From Lachnospiraceae bacterium (GTDB lineage: Bacteria > Bacillota > Clostridia > Lachnospirales > Lachnospiraceae), in NCBI GenBank assembly GCA_016283575.1, contig JAEEND010000025.1, forward strand, positions 1-64,000: DNA of 64,000 nt, in the 5' to 3' direction. The position numbers were made by a program, and so were the translations under genes. Below are positions 1 through 7,553 of this stretch, piece by piece (the stretch's first letter is position 1; every line of letters begins with the position of its first letter). The notes beneath the pieces were generated by a model. It worked only from the letters and a program-made list of their open reading frames with translations, made no database searches and was not told the DNA's origin.

Positions 1-384
1 CGCTTCTGGCTTTTCTATCCCGTTTACTGTTTTTAGGAGTTTTTTTATAGTGTGTTTTCTCACACTTCTGAAATTCAAAAAGATTTTCAGGGTTGCATTG
101 TTGTTTGATTATCAAGGTTCTGTGTTGCATCTCTTTAAGTCCGCAACGTTGATATATTATCACGTTGTACTTGACTCGTCAAGACTTATTTTTTACTTTT
201 TTTTCGTAAAAATTCCACCGGTTTTACGCGGTGGAACTTTAATTTATCATTATTTCATTTCACTGTCAACAGGATTTTTAAGGTTTTTTCTATTTTTTTG
301 AAAACCCTTTATTTACGGCCTTTTTTAGCCTTTACACATCAGTATATAATGTGTTTCTTCTTATATAATATACAATATTTAGAG
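1..384. other. Non-coding left edge
   Basis: This T-rich stretch shows no convincing coding sequence; the only reading frame of any length (50-301, plus strand) is low-complexity, Phe-rich and lacks a ribosome-binding site. A good leftward promoter lies at 154-182. The leftward transcript would begin near 147 and run off the window through about 140 bases of untranslated sequence, as expected of an rRNA or tRNA leader, but no mature RNA is visible here. Confidence 0.5.
154..182 (-). promoter_or_regulatory. Strong leftward sigma-A promoter, possible rRNA operon promoter
   Basis: Read on the minus strand, TTGACG (177-182) and TAATAT (154-159) are separated by exactly 17 bases. No start codon with a ribosome-binding site follows before the window edge, so the transcript has a long untranslated leader. 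The rRNA assignment is an inference from the leader's length and lack of coding. Confidence 0.5.
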
Positions 385-1089
385 TTATCTTCTTCTTCTT
401 GATCCGCCGCCGCCTACAATAAGCAACAATCTGAATAATTGCATTAATGAAACTGCCAGTGCAGCTACATATGTTAAAGCTGCTGCCCTTAAGGTTTTTC
501 CAGCGCCTTTTAACTCATTGTCATATAGCATATTGCTTGTTTCCAATATATTAAGCGCTCTATGGCTTGCGTTAAATTCCACGGGAAGAGTTAATAACTG
601 AAATAATGTAGAAAGAGCAAAGCACAATACACCTATATAGGCTACCAATATATATTGCTCCCCAAGCCCGGTTAAGAACAATCCCAACAGGATCAACGGT
701 ATGGAAAGCTTACTTCCTATGTTGGTAGCAGGTATAATTGCATTTCTTATTGTTAATGGAGCATATCCTTCCGCATGCTGGATCGCATGTCCTACTTCGT
801 GAGCCGCTACGCCTATCGCAGCTACAGATGTGGAATTATAGGTGCTGTCAGAGAGTCTTACTTTTTTATCTCTTGGATCGTAGTGATCGGTCAGGTTTCC
901 TGCAATATTTTCTATGGACACATCATATATGCCGCTCATCTGAAGGATCTTTCTTGCGGCCTCTGCGCCTGTGAGTCCGTTAACATTTCCTACTTTACTG
1001 TACTTTTTAAAAGTACTCTTTACATAGCTCTGCGCCCACATTGCAAAAAGAACCGCCGGTAACACCATTATTATATAAGTAATATCCAT
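385..1089 (-). CDS. Zinc-dependent membrane metallopeptidase, YugP type
   Basis: A 234-residue membrane protein with an N-terminal hydrophobic segment, the zinc-metalloprotease motif HEVGH at residues 97-101, and two or three hydrophobic helices in the C-terminal half (around residues 120-165 and 205-225). It ends in a Gly/Arg tail. This layout matches the neutral zinc metallopeptidase family (PF04298, B. subtilis YugP), whose physiological substrate is not established. The two His and the Glu of the motif would bind and activate zinc. The ATG is preceded by GGGAGG at a good distance. It is monocistronic, reading left between a tRNA and the window edge. Confidence 0.88.
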   Translation of the reverse strand: MDITYIIMVLPAVLFAMWAQSYVKSTFKKYSKVGNVNGLTGAEAARKILQMSGIYDVSIENIAGNLTDHYDPRDKKVRLSDSTYNSTSVAAIGVAAHEVGHAIQHAEGYAPLTIRNAIIPATNIGSKLSIPLILLGLFLTGLGEQYILVAYIGVLCFALSTLFQLLTLPVEFNASHRALNILETSNMLYDNELKGAGKTLRAAALTYVAALAVSLMQLFRLLLIVGGGGSRRRR

Positions 1090-1227
1090 GTCGTTCCTCC
1101 CTTGATTAAGATTAGCATCATGATATCACAATTCACCGCTACATTAAATCCCACACGACACTCTGAATGCTTATATTTTTATAAAACTTCATGCATTTTT
1201 GTTACGCATTTATAAATTTTAATATAA

Positions 1228-1260
1228 CAAAAAACCGCCGAACTCTATGTCCGACGGTTT
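1228..1260 (-). terminator. Terminator of tRNA-Ser
   Basis: On the minus strand, AACCGTCGGAC and GTTCGGCGGTT form a stem around a short ATAG loop, followed by a run of six T. It lies directly downstream of tRNA-Ser. Confidence 0.85.
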
Positions 1261-1262
1261 AG

Positions 1263-1350
1263 CGGAGAAAGAGGGATTTGAACCCTCGCGCCGGTTGCCC
1301 GGCCTACACCCTTAGCAGGGGCGCCTCTTCAGCCTCTTGAGTATTTCTCC
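1263..1350 (-). tRNA. tRNA-Ser (anticodon GCT)
   Basis: An 88-base class II tRNA read leftward. The acceptor stem GGAGAAA pairs with TTTCTCC, followed by discriminator G. The anticodon loop CTGCTAA gives GCT, decoding AGC/AGU. A long variable arm with a GCCGG/CCGGC stem, as required for serine tRNAs, precedes the T-arm loop TTCAAAT. The 3' CCA is not encoded. It has its own promoter and terminator. Confidence 0.97.
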
Positions 1351-1395
1351 AGTCTGAATTCCTATGATTCGTATGTGCGCTTTTCAGCAAGGAAC

Positions 1396-1425
1396 ATTGT
1401 AGCAAAGCATTATTATATTTGTCAA
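1396..1425 (-). promoter_or_regulatory. Promoter of tRNA-Ser
   Basis: On the minus strand, a consensus TTGACA (1420-1425) is followed after 18 bases by TACAAT (1396-1401), about 45 bases before the mature tRNA start. Confidence 0.75.
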
Positions 1426-1478
1426 CATGTTTTGTTTTTATGCTATACTAATTTTTGATATATTTTGGAGGTAACACA

Positions 1479-1706
1479 ATGAACCAGTTAGAAATGATCA
1501 TGAAAATTAAAAATGCCTGGGGAACCTTTACTGCCAATCATCCCAAGTTTCCCTTGTTTTTAAATGCAGTCAAAAACAGCGAGATAAAAGAAGGTACTGT
1601 TATCGCGGTTTCTTTTACCTATCCTGACGGTAAGGTGGTTGATACCAATATCAAGGTGACTTCTTCCGACCTTGAACTTTTTGAGACCTTAAAGAACTTA
1701 AAATAG
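1479..1706 (+). CDS. Small conserved-looking protein of unknown function
   Basis: A 75-residue soluble protein starting MNQLEMIMK. I do not recognise its family. It has an amphipathic N-terminal helix with a FTANHPKFPLFL segment and a C-terminal half predicted as beta strands. The start at 1479 was chosen because TTTGGAGG lies seven bases upstream; a longer reading from 1455 would place that ribosome site inside the gene. The stop is only 10 bases before the ADP-ribose pyrophosphatase gene, so the two are probably cotranscribed. Confidence 0.75.
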   Translation: MNQLEMIMKIKNAWGTFTANHPKFPLFLNAVKNSEIKEGTVIAVSFTYPDGKVVDTNIKVTSSDLELFETLKNLK

Positions 1707-1716
1707 AGGAGATGCC

Positions 1717-2268
1717 ATGAAAGAATTAGAACGATTAAAAGAAACTCATGTTTCTACCAGAGAAATCTTTGATGGTGATATCTTACATATTATAAAGGAT
1801 AATATTCTTCTTCCTAATAATATGCCTGCTACAAGAGAGCTTATCCGCCACGTGGGGGCGGTCTGCATAGTAGCTGTCACCGATGACAATAAGCTTGTTA
1901 TGGAACGGCAGTTCAGATATCCCGTAGATAAAGTAATAACTGAGATTCCTGCAGGAAAGCTTGATTCAAAAAAAGAAGATCCTTTGCTTGCAGCTAAACG
2001 TGAATTAAAAGAAGAAACGGGATATACTGCGGATACCTGGACCGATCTTGGTGTTTTCTACCCTGCTCCCGCTTATTCCGACGAAGCCATCACCCTTTTT
2101 ATGGCAAGAGATTTACACAAGGGGACTCAGAACCTTGATTCCGATGAGTTTTTGGATGTATCTCTTGTTCCCATTGAAGATATGTTAAAAGAAATCATGG
2201 CAGGAAACATTAACGATGCCAAAACTCAGCTCGGTATACTCAGAGTTGCAAGAATACTCGGTATTTGA
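1717..2268 (+). CDS. NUDIX hydrolase, probable ADP-ribose pyrophosphatase
   Basis: A 183-residue protein with a complete Nudix box, from G80 through the REL-EE-TGY core ending near residue 103. The acidic residues in REL and EE bind the metal ions that drive pyrophosphate hydrolysis. The preceding segment (ERQFRYPV, then EIPAGK) is typical of the NudF-type ADP-ribose pyrophosphatases, which split ADP-ribose into AMP and ribose 5-phosphate and so remove a reactive by-product of NAD turnover. It follows the small gene at 1479 by ten bases, with GGAG before its ATG, and ends at a terminator. Confidence 0.88.
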   Translation: MKELERLKETHVSTREIFDGDILHIIKDNILLPNNMPATRELIRHVGAVCIVAVTDDNKLVMERQFRYPVDKVITEIPAGKLDSKKEDPLLAAKRELKEETGYTADTWTDLGVFYPAPAYSDEAITLFMARDLHKGTQNLDSDEFLDVSLVPIEDMLKEIMAGNINDAKTQLGILRVARILGI

Positions 2269-2285
2269 TCATTTAAATATAAAAG

Positions 2286-2330
2286 CCCGGGACGCGGAGG
2301 ATTTTATTCCTCGATCTCGGGTTTTTGTTT
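2286..2330. terminator. Terminator between convergent genes
   Basis: An imperfect GC-rich stem (CCCGGGA... with ...TCTCGGG, loop around ATTTTATT) is followed by a T run on the plus strand, just after the Nudix gene. It directly abuts the stop codon of the leftward hydrolase gene. Confidence 0.7.
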
Positions 2331-3140
2331 TTATATTATGATTTCAAGACCGGGATACATTTTATGGAGATTATCTTGCATTTCTTCTTTTAATATGGAA
2401 TATGCTGCATCCCCGGTACAGTGTCCTGAATAAAATACAGTGCTGCTGTTCCTTAGTTCTTTTCCTATATTTTTAATAACAGCTTCTTCGTCCTTCTCAT
2501 AGGGCGCGCTTTTCATCATATGAAATCCGGAAAATACGGCTGTTGCTTCTTTTTCGGAAAAGTCCTTGTATCTGTCCAGGATATTTAATATTCCATTGTG
2601 GGCGCAGCCTGAAAACAAAACTTCATTCCCATCTTCTTTTACCACCAGACATTGCTCGTGAGTAAAATCATCCGAAAGCATGCGACCTGATTCTTTTTTA
2701 GAAAGCATTTTATTACTTGCAGGCCATTCTCTTCGTCCGGTTATTTTTGAAAAAAGAAAAAGATTCTCATCTATTTTAAAATAATCATCCGTATAGATAA
2801 TATTGGGAAGCTTAAGGATTTCTTTATCAATTCCTATGAATCGCTCGCCGTTATAATAATCGCCTCCGGCATTTCTTCGCATATAAATACGCGCATTTTG
2901 ATTTATTTTATAAAAGGAAAGTATCCCACCGCTATGATCGTAGTGACCATGGCTCAGCACCAGAGTGTCCACTTCATTAAGAGGCACATTGAGAGCACGG
3001 GCATTGTCCAGCGTTTTTTCCGATTTTCCCGTATCCAATAAAATCTTATGTTCTTTCGTTTCTATATAAATAGAAAGGCCGTGTTCATAAAGAAGATTAC
3101 CTTTACCAATACCGTCTTCCATTAACACAACAATTTTCAT
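2331..3140 (-). CDS. MBL-fold metallohydrolase
   Basis: A metallo-beta-lactamase-fold hydrolase of 269 residues. The metal-binding motif HGHYDH is at residues 64-69, preceded by LLDTG, which is typical of the fold; later His residues (SGCAHNG and SGHCTGD) complete the site. The layout resembles the family annotated as 7,8-dihydropterin-6-yl-methyl-aminobenzene phosphate synthase-like hydrolases, but the substrate cannot be read from sequence. The start MKIVV (3140) is preferred over an ATG 12 bases upstream because GAGGTG lies between them. It follows the acyltransferase gene closely and is probably cotranscribed with it. Confidence 0.85.
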   Translation of the reverse strand: MKIVVLMEDGIGKGNLLYEHGLSIYIETKEHKILLDTGKSEKTLDNARALNVPLNEVDTLVLSHGHYDHSGGILSFYKINQNARIYMRRNAGGDYYNGERFIGIDKEILKLPNIIYTDDYFKIDENLFLFSKITGRREWPASNKMLSKKESGRMLSDDFTHEQCLVVKEDGNEVLFSGCAHNGILNILDRYKDFSEKEATAVFSGFHMMKSAPYEKDEEAVIKNIGKELRNSSTVFYSGHCTGDAAYSILKEEMQDNLHKMYPGLEIII

Positions 3141-3153
3141 GGCACCTCGCATT

Positions 3154-3858
3154 TTAGTCGCTTGAATGATCCTTTATGCATTCTTCAATTCGTTTCTTTA
3201 CTTCTTCCGCGATCTCTTTTGTAGACATATCTTTATATTCTTCATAAAGAAGGGGCTTTAAGTAATTGACCTTAACTTTAAGCTTGCGGATGGATTTTTC
3301 ATCAAAGGGACGGAAGGAATCGATAAGCGCCACGGGAATAATGGGGCATTTGGCTTTAACCGCGCTTTTGAAGCTTCCGGCCTTCATTTCATTAAGCTGG
3401 TTTCCGTTCTTGCTTCTGGTGCCTTCAGCGAAGATCACGAAATTCTCTCCGTTTTCAACTCTGAAAGTCATCTCATGAATAACATTTAAGTTTTGTCTTA
3501 AGTCTTCACGATCTAAAGGTATTGCTTTAAGTGCATCAAATATCTGCTTTACTAAAATAATATCCTTTATTTCTTTCTTATATATTATGGAAAAAGGGGC
3601 TTCGCAGGTTTCAAGCATTGCCAATACATCAAACATTCCCTGATGATTGGGAAATAGAATAAATCCGTTTTCTGAAGGAATATTCTCCATGCCGGAACCT
3701 TCTATTTTTACCCGCCCTGCCTTGTTGGCTCTTATGCACATTTTTCTTATAAAAGCGTAGGCTTCTTTGTGTTGTCCCTTTTTAGCATATCTGATGAGTT
3801 TGATTAAAAAGTAAGGCACCACATAAAAAAGCTTAGCCACCATCAATGCAATTCGCAT
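3154..3858 (-). CDS. plsC: 1-acyl-sn-glycerol-3-phosphate acyltransferase
   Basis: A 234-residue membrane-associated acyltransferase. The catalytic motif NHQGMFD (H72, D77) and the substrate-binding motif EGTRS (145-149) are both intact, with a third block around IPVALID. The family transfers an acyl chain to lysophosphatidic acid to make phosphatidic acid, an early step in phospholipid synthesis at the inner face of the membrane. An N-terminal hydrophobic segment likely docks it to the bilayer. It sits two bases downstream of the fumarase beta-subunit gene, in a leftward cluster of four genes. Confidence 0.88.
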   Translation of the reverse strand: MRIALMVAKLFYVVPYFLIKLIRYAKKGQHKEAYAFIRKMCIRANKAGRVKIEGSGMENIPSENGFILFPNHQGMFDVLAMLETCEAPFSIIYKKEIKDIILVKQIFDALKAIPLDREDLRQNLNVIHEMTFRVENGENFVIFAEGTRSKNGNQLNEMKAGSFKSAVKAKCPIIPVALIDSFRPFDEKSIRKLKVKVNYLKPLLYEEYKDMSTKEIAEEVKKRIEECIKDHSSD

Positions 3859-3860
3859 TT

Positions 3861-4412
3861 TTATTTCCTCTCAAATTCCGCTCTTGCTGTTTCGTACAGA
3901 TTGTTTCCTTCAGAATCCATAACAACTATTACGGGGAAGTTCGAAACTTCAAGCTTTCTAATGGCTTCGGTTCCCAAGTCGTCATAGGCCACTACTTCCG
4001 AAGATTTTATAGCCTTTGATAAAAGAGCTCCGGCTCCGCCTACAGCAGCAAAATAAACTGCTCCGTTTCGTACAATGGCTGCCTTTACTTCATCGCTTCT
4101 TTTTCCTTTTCCGACCATACCGATCATGCCCATATCCAAAAGCTTTGGCGCATACTTATCCATACGGCTTGCAGTTGTGGGACCTGCGGAACCTATGGGG
4201 CGTCCGTCTCTGGCGGGGCTTGGTCCCATGTAATAGATCGTGGTCCCTTTAATATCGATTGGAAGATCTTTTCCTTCCTTCAGGCTCTCGTCCATTCTTT
4301 TATGAGCAGCATCTCTTGCGGTATAAAGCACTCCGGTGAGATAAACATAGTCACCCGCTCTTAAATTCTTTGCATCTTCTTTTGAAATAGGTAAAGAAAT
4401 ATATTTATCCAT
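3861..4412 (-). CDS. fumB: Fumarate hydratase class I, beta (C-terminal) subunit
   Basis: A 183-residue subunit of the two-protein iron-sulfur fumarase. It carries the conserved blocks AGDYVYLTG near residues 20-28, the GTTIYYMGPSPA block and GSAGPTTASRMD, which form the substrate pocket in the beta domain of class I fumarases and related tartrate dehydratases. With the alpha subunit it interconverts fumarate and malate. The gene begins eight bases after the alpha subunit stop, so expression is coupled. A tartrate dehydratase cannot be fully excluded, but fumarase is the usual identity in this lineage. The symbol is used for the subunit, not for E. coli FumB. Confidence 0.9.
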   Translation of the reverse strand: MDKYISLPISKEDAKNLRAGDYVYLTGVLYTARDAAHKRMDESLKEGKDLPIDIKGTTIYYMGPSPARDGRPIGSAGPTTASRMDKYAPKLLDMGMIGMVGKGKRSDEVKAAIVRNGAVYFAAVGGAGALLSKAIKSSEVVAYDDLGTEAIRKLEVSNFPVIVVMDSEGNNLYETARAEFERK

Positions 4413-4420
4413 GGCCCCTC

Positions 4421-5263
4421 CTATAATACTTCAGTCACATGTCTGTTTACGTGACAGCATATATTAACAGCGACGGGAAGACCTGCGATATGGGTGGGAT
4501 ATGTAAGAATATTAACCTTTAATGCGGTAATAACTCCCCCAAGGCCGCCGGGACCGATGCCGGATTTATTTATTTCATCAAGCACTTCTTTTTCAAGTTC
4601 TTTTACATAGGGAATCTCTGAGTATTCATCCATGGGACGTAACAATGCCTTTTTAGCTAAAAGCGCACATTTTTCAAAGGTGCCGCCGATACCTACGCCC
4701 ACTACCATGGGAGGACAGGCATTGGGACCTGCTTCTTTTACAGCTGTCACAATGGCATTTTTAACACCTTCTATACCGTCGGCAGGTTTAAGCATAAACA
4801 CACGACTCATGTTTTCGCTTCCGAAGCCCTTGGGTGCAAGTGTGATTTCAACAGAGTCACCGGGCACGATCTCATAATGGATCACTCCCGGAGTGTTATC
4901 ACCGGTATTAACTCTTTCGATGGGATCCTTCACAACGGACTTTCTTAAAAAGCCCTCGGTATAGCCCTGTCTGATGCCTTCGTTGATGGCATCCTCCAAA
5001 GAACCCCCTGTAAAGTGCACATCCATTCCAACTTTTATAAATACCACTGCCATTCCTGTATCCTGGCAGATTGGGATCATATCGCTTCCTGCAATTTCAA
5101 GGTTTTCTCTTAACTGGCACAAGACCTTTTTTCCGAGCTCTGATTCTTCTTTTTCTATAGAAGAAAGAAGTGCGCCTTCCATGTCGGAAGAAAGAAAGTG
5201 ATTGGCCTTTATACACATGGCTTTAACCTTTTCGGTTACTTTATCCACAGAAATCTCTCTCAT
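4421..5263 (-). CDS. fumA: Fumarate hydratase class I, alpha (N-terminal) subunit
   Basis: A 280-residue iron-sulfur subunit with the cysteine-bearing blocks PICQDTGM, the GPNACPPMVVGVGIGGTFE block and a C-terminal NICCHVNRH region. Cysteines in these blocks hold the oxygen-sensitive 4Fe-4S cluster whose free iron activates substrate. It forms the catalytic enzyme with the next gene downstream. The start ATG has AAAGGGA upstream. It heads the leftward cluster fumA-fumB-plsC-hydrolase and faces the divergent exonuclease gene across about 85 bases. Confidence 0.92.
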   Translation of the reverse strand: MREISVDKVTEKVKAMCIKANHFLSSDMEGALLSSIEKEESELGKKVLCQLRENLEIAGSDMIPICQDTGMAVVFIKVGMDVHFTGGSLEDAINEGIRQGYTEGFLRKSVVKDPIERVNTGDNTPGVIHYEIVPGDSVEITLAPKGFGSENMSRVFMLKPADGIEGVKNAIVTAVKEAGPNACPPMVVGVGIGGTFEKCALLAKKALLRPMDEYSEIPYVKELEKEVLDEINKSGIGPGGLGGVITALKVNILTYPTHIAGLPVAVNICCHVNRHVTEVL

Positions 5264-5350
5264 GTAATTCCCTTTCAGATTTTTATTTCATTGACAAACA
5301 TACTTTAAAATCCTTACAATTATAACACAAGTTTGTGGAAGGAAAACATA

Positions 5351-6286
5351 TTGAATTATATAGTATTTGACCTTGAATGGAATCAGTCCAGCACTGTTCC
5401 CGGCACCAATGAAAAAATACCTTTTGAAATTATTGAGATCGGCGCCGTTAAACTTAATAGCGATCGTGTAATGATAGATCAGTTCTCACAGCTCATTAAG
5501 CCTCAGATCTATAACACAATGCATTACATGACAGGTAAGCTGGTGCATTTAAAGATGCAGGAGCTTGCTCATGAGCGCCCCTTTAAAGAAGTTATGTCCG
5601 ACTTCTTAAGTTGGTGCGGTTCCGATTATATCTTTGTGACCTGGGGACCTTTGGATCTTTTAGAGCTTCAGCGAAACATGGTTTACTATGGCTTCAAGCC
5701 CTTAAGTGACGGACCCCTTCCTTTTTATGATGCCCAGAAGCTTTATGCAATTGAGTGTGACAAGGTAAAAGAAAGAAAAGCCCTTGAAACCGTTGTGGAT
5801 ATTCTTAATATCGAAAAGGATATCCCTTTCCATCGTGCTTTCAGCGACGCCTATTACACTGCCAAGGTATTTGCTTATCTTAAGGAAGAAGAAACATTTA
5901 AGCATTATTCCTATGACAACTTTGTGCCTCCCAAGAATAAGGCTTCGGAGATCCATGCTTCCTTCAGCGATTATGAGAAATATATCTCGAGAACCTTCTC
6001 CTCCAGATTTACCCTTCTTTCCGATAAGGAAGTCAAGGATATAAATTGTTATAAATGCATCAGACCTTCCAAAAAAATAGTAAAGCCTTTTACACCCAAC
6101 AATAAATTTTATTTAGGACTTTCTTTTTGCCCTAAGCATGGTTTTGTAAAAAGTAAGATCCGTATAAGAAAGTCTGAAGACGGACGGTTCTTTGCTGTAA
6201 AAACCAAGAAGTTAATAGAAAATGAAGAAGCGCAGTCTATAATTAATCGTGCAGAGCGACAGAAAAAGGAAAAGAAGCGTAAGTAA
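5351..6286 (+). CDS. DEDDh-family 3'-5' exonuclease, KapD-like
   Basis: A 311-residue protein whose N-terminal ~175 residues form an RNase T/DnaQ-like exonuclease domain: FDLEWN supplies the first Asp and Glu, and HRAFSDAYYTA supplies the His and final Asp of the DEDDh set. The C-terminal part has paired cysteines (NCYKC and FCPKHG) that may bind a metal. Similar proteins are annotated as inhibitors of the KinA sporulation pathway, though a generic nuclease is as likely. A TTG at 5351 was chosen because GGAAGGA lies just upstream; an alternative TTG at 5333 has no ribosome site. Confidence 0.82.
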   Translation: MNYIVFDLEWNQSSTVPGTNEKIPFEIIEIGAVKLNSDRVMIDQFSQLIKPQIYNTMHYMTGKLVHLKMQELAHERPFKEVMSDFLSWCGSDYIFVTWGPLDLLELQRNMVYYGFKPLSDGPLPFYDAQKLYAIECDKVKERKALETVVDILNIEKDIPFHRAFSDAYYTAKVFAYLKEEETFKHYSYDNFVPPKNKASEIHASFSDYEKYISRTFSSRFTLLSDKEVKDINCYKCIRPSKKIVKPFTPNNKFYLGLSFCPKHGFVKSKIRIRKSEDGRFFAVKTKKLIENEEAQSIINRAERQKKEKKRK

Positions 6287-6365
6287 GAGGTTTACCTTCG
6301 CTTGATTTATATATTTTTCATGATACAATACGAGTTGCATGTATTAATTTATAGAAGGTGATTAA

Positions 6366-7553
6366 ATGGAATCTTTTGTTATTTTCAGAGATCTTGCGAT
6401 TATTGTGATCGCTGCTAAAGTATTTGGTATATTAGCCCGTAAATTAAAGGCTCCACAGGTTGTGGGAGAAATAATTGCGGGTCTTCTTATTGGCCCCAGT
6501 ATTCTGGGAATCGTTTCCCAGAGTGATTTTCTTAATCAGATGGCGGAAATCGGCGTAATACTTCTTATGTTCAGCGCCGGCCTTGAGACAAATCTTCGTG
6601 ATCTTATGAAAACAGGTATAAAGGCGACCTTCATTGCCATAGCAGGTGTGTTTGTGCCACTACTTGGCGGTACACTTTTATATGGTGCCTTTTACGGATT
6701 CGCTGCGATCGGAACTCTTGAATTCTATAAAGCTGTGTTTATAGGTGTGATCCTTACAGCCACCAGCGTAAGTATCACCGTTCAGGCATTACGTGAAATG
6801 GGGCATTTAAAAGGCCTTCTCGGAACCACGATTCTTAGTTCCGCCATTATCGACGATGTTATCGGTATTATCGTCCTTACCATCGTGATCGGTTTTAACG
6901 GTGCTTCCACAAGCCCCTCAAAAGTTATACTTGATACTTTACTCTTCTTTGTATTCTCGGTAGGTGCAGGCTTCATTATATATAAGATATTTAAATTTAT
7001 CGATGCCCGCTATCCTCACACAAGAAGAATTCCCATTATGGGTCTTGCGATCTGTTTTGCTTTTGCTTATCTTGCTGAAAAGTATTTCGGCATTGCAGAT
7101 ATTACCGGTGCTTATGTTGCAGGTATCATTCTTTGTAACATCAGAGATTCCGAATATATTGCCGAAAAAATGGATATTAACTCCTATATGCTTTTCGGCC
7201 CCATTTTCTTTGCAAGTATCGGTCTTAAAACAGACATAAGCGAATTGAACCTTTCTATTTTACTGTTTTCATTCTGCTTTGTGCTTGTAGGACTTCTTTG
7301 TAAGATCGTAGGCTGCGGTCTGATGGCTAAGATCCTTAAATTCAGCTGGGCCGATTCTCTTAAAATTGGTGTTGGCATGATGACAAGAGGTGAAGTCGCA
7401 CTTATCGTATCTCAGAAAGGACTTGCGGTAGGACTTCTTTCTCCTGTATATTTTACTGCTGTTATTTTGCTTATCATTACATCTTCTATCCTTACACCTA
7501 TTACACTTAAACTTCTTTATTCTAAGATGCCCCCTAAGGAGGACATGGCTTGA
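6366..7553 (+). CDS. Cation:proton antiporter, CPA2 family
   Basis: A 395-residue integral membrane protein with about 12 hydrophobic segments. The early motif GLLIGPSILG and the paired acidic residues in SSAIIDDVIG mark the monovalent cation:proton antiporter-2 family (KefB/NapA-like). The DD pair in the ion site is typical of electrogenic sodium/proton exchangers. No C-terminal TrkA-N regulatory domain is present. Its stop overlaps the start of the ABC-F gene (TTGA), so the two are translationally coupled. Confidence 0.9.
   Translation: MESFVIFRDLAIIVIAAKVFGILARKLKAPQVVGEIIAGLLIGPSILGIVSQSDFLNQMAEIGVILLMFSAGLETNLRDLMKTGIKATFIAIAGVFVPLLGGTLLYGAFYGFAAIGTLEFYKAVFIGVILTATSVSITVQALREMGHLKGLLGTTILSSAIIDDVIGIIVLTIVIGFNGASTSPSKVILDTLLFFVFSVGAGFIIYKIFKFIDARYPHTRRIPIMGLAICFAFAYLAEKYFGIADITGAYVAGIILCNIRDSEYIAEKMDINSYMLFGPIFFASIGLKTDISELNLSILLFSFCFVLVGLLCKIVGCGLMAKILKFSWADSLKIGVGMMTRGEVALIVSQKGLAVGLLSPVYFTAVILLIITSSILTPITLKLLYSKMPPKEDMA

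Noticed and set aside
50-301. An 83-codon Phe-rich frame at the left edge
   Set aside because: Low complexity, no ribosome-binding site, and it spans a good promoter on the other strand.
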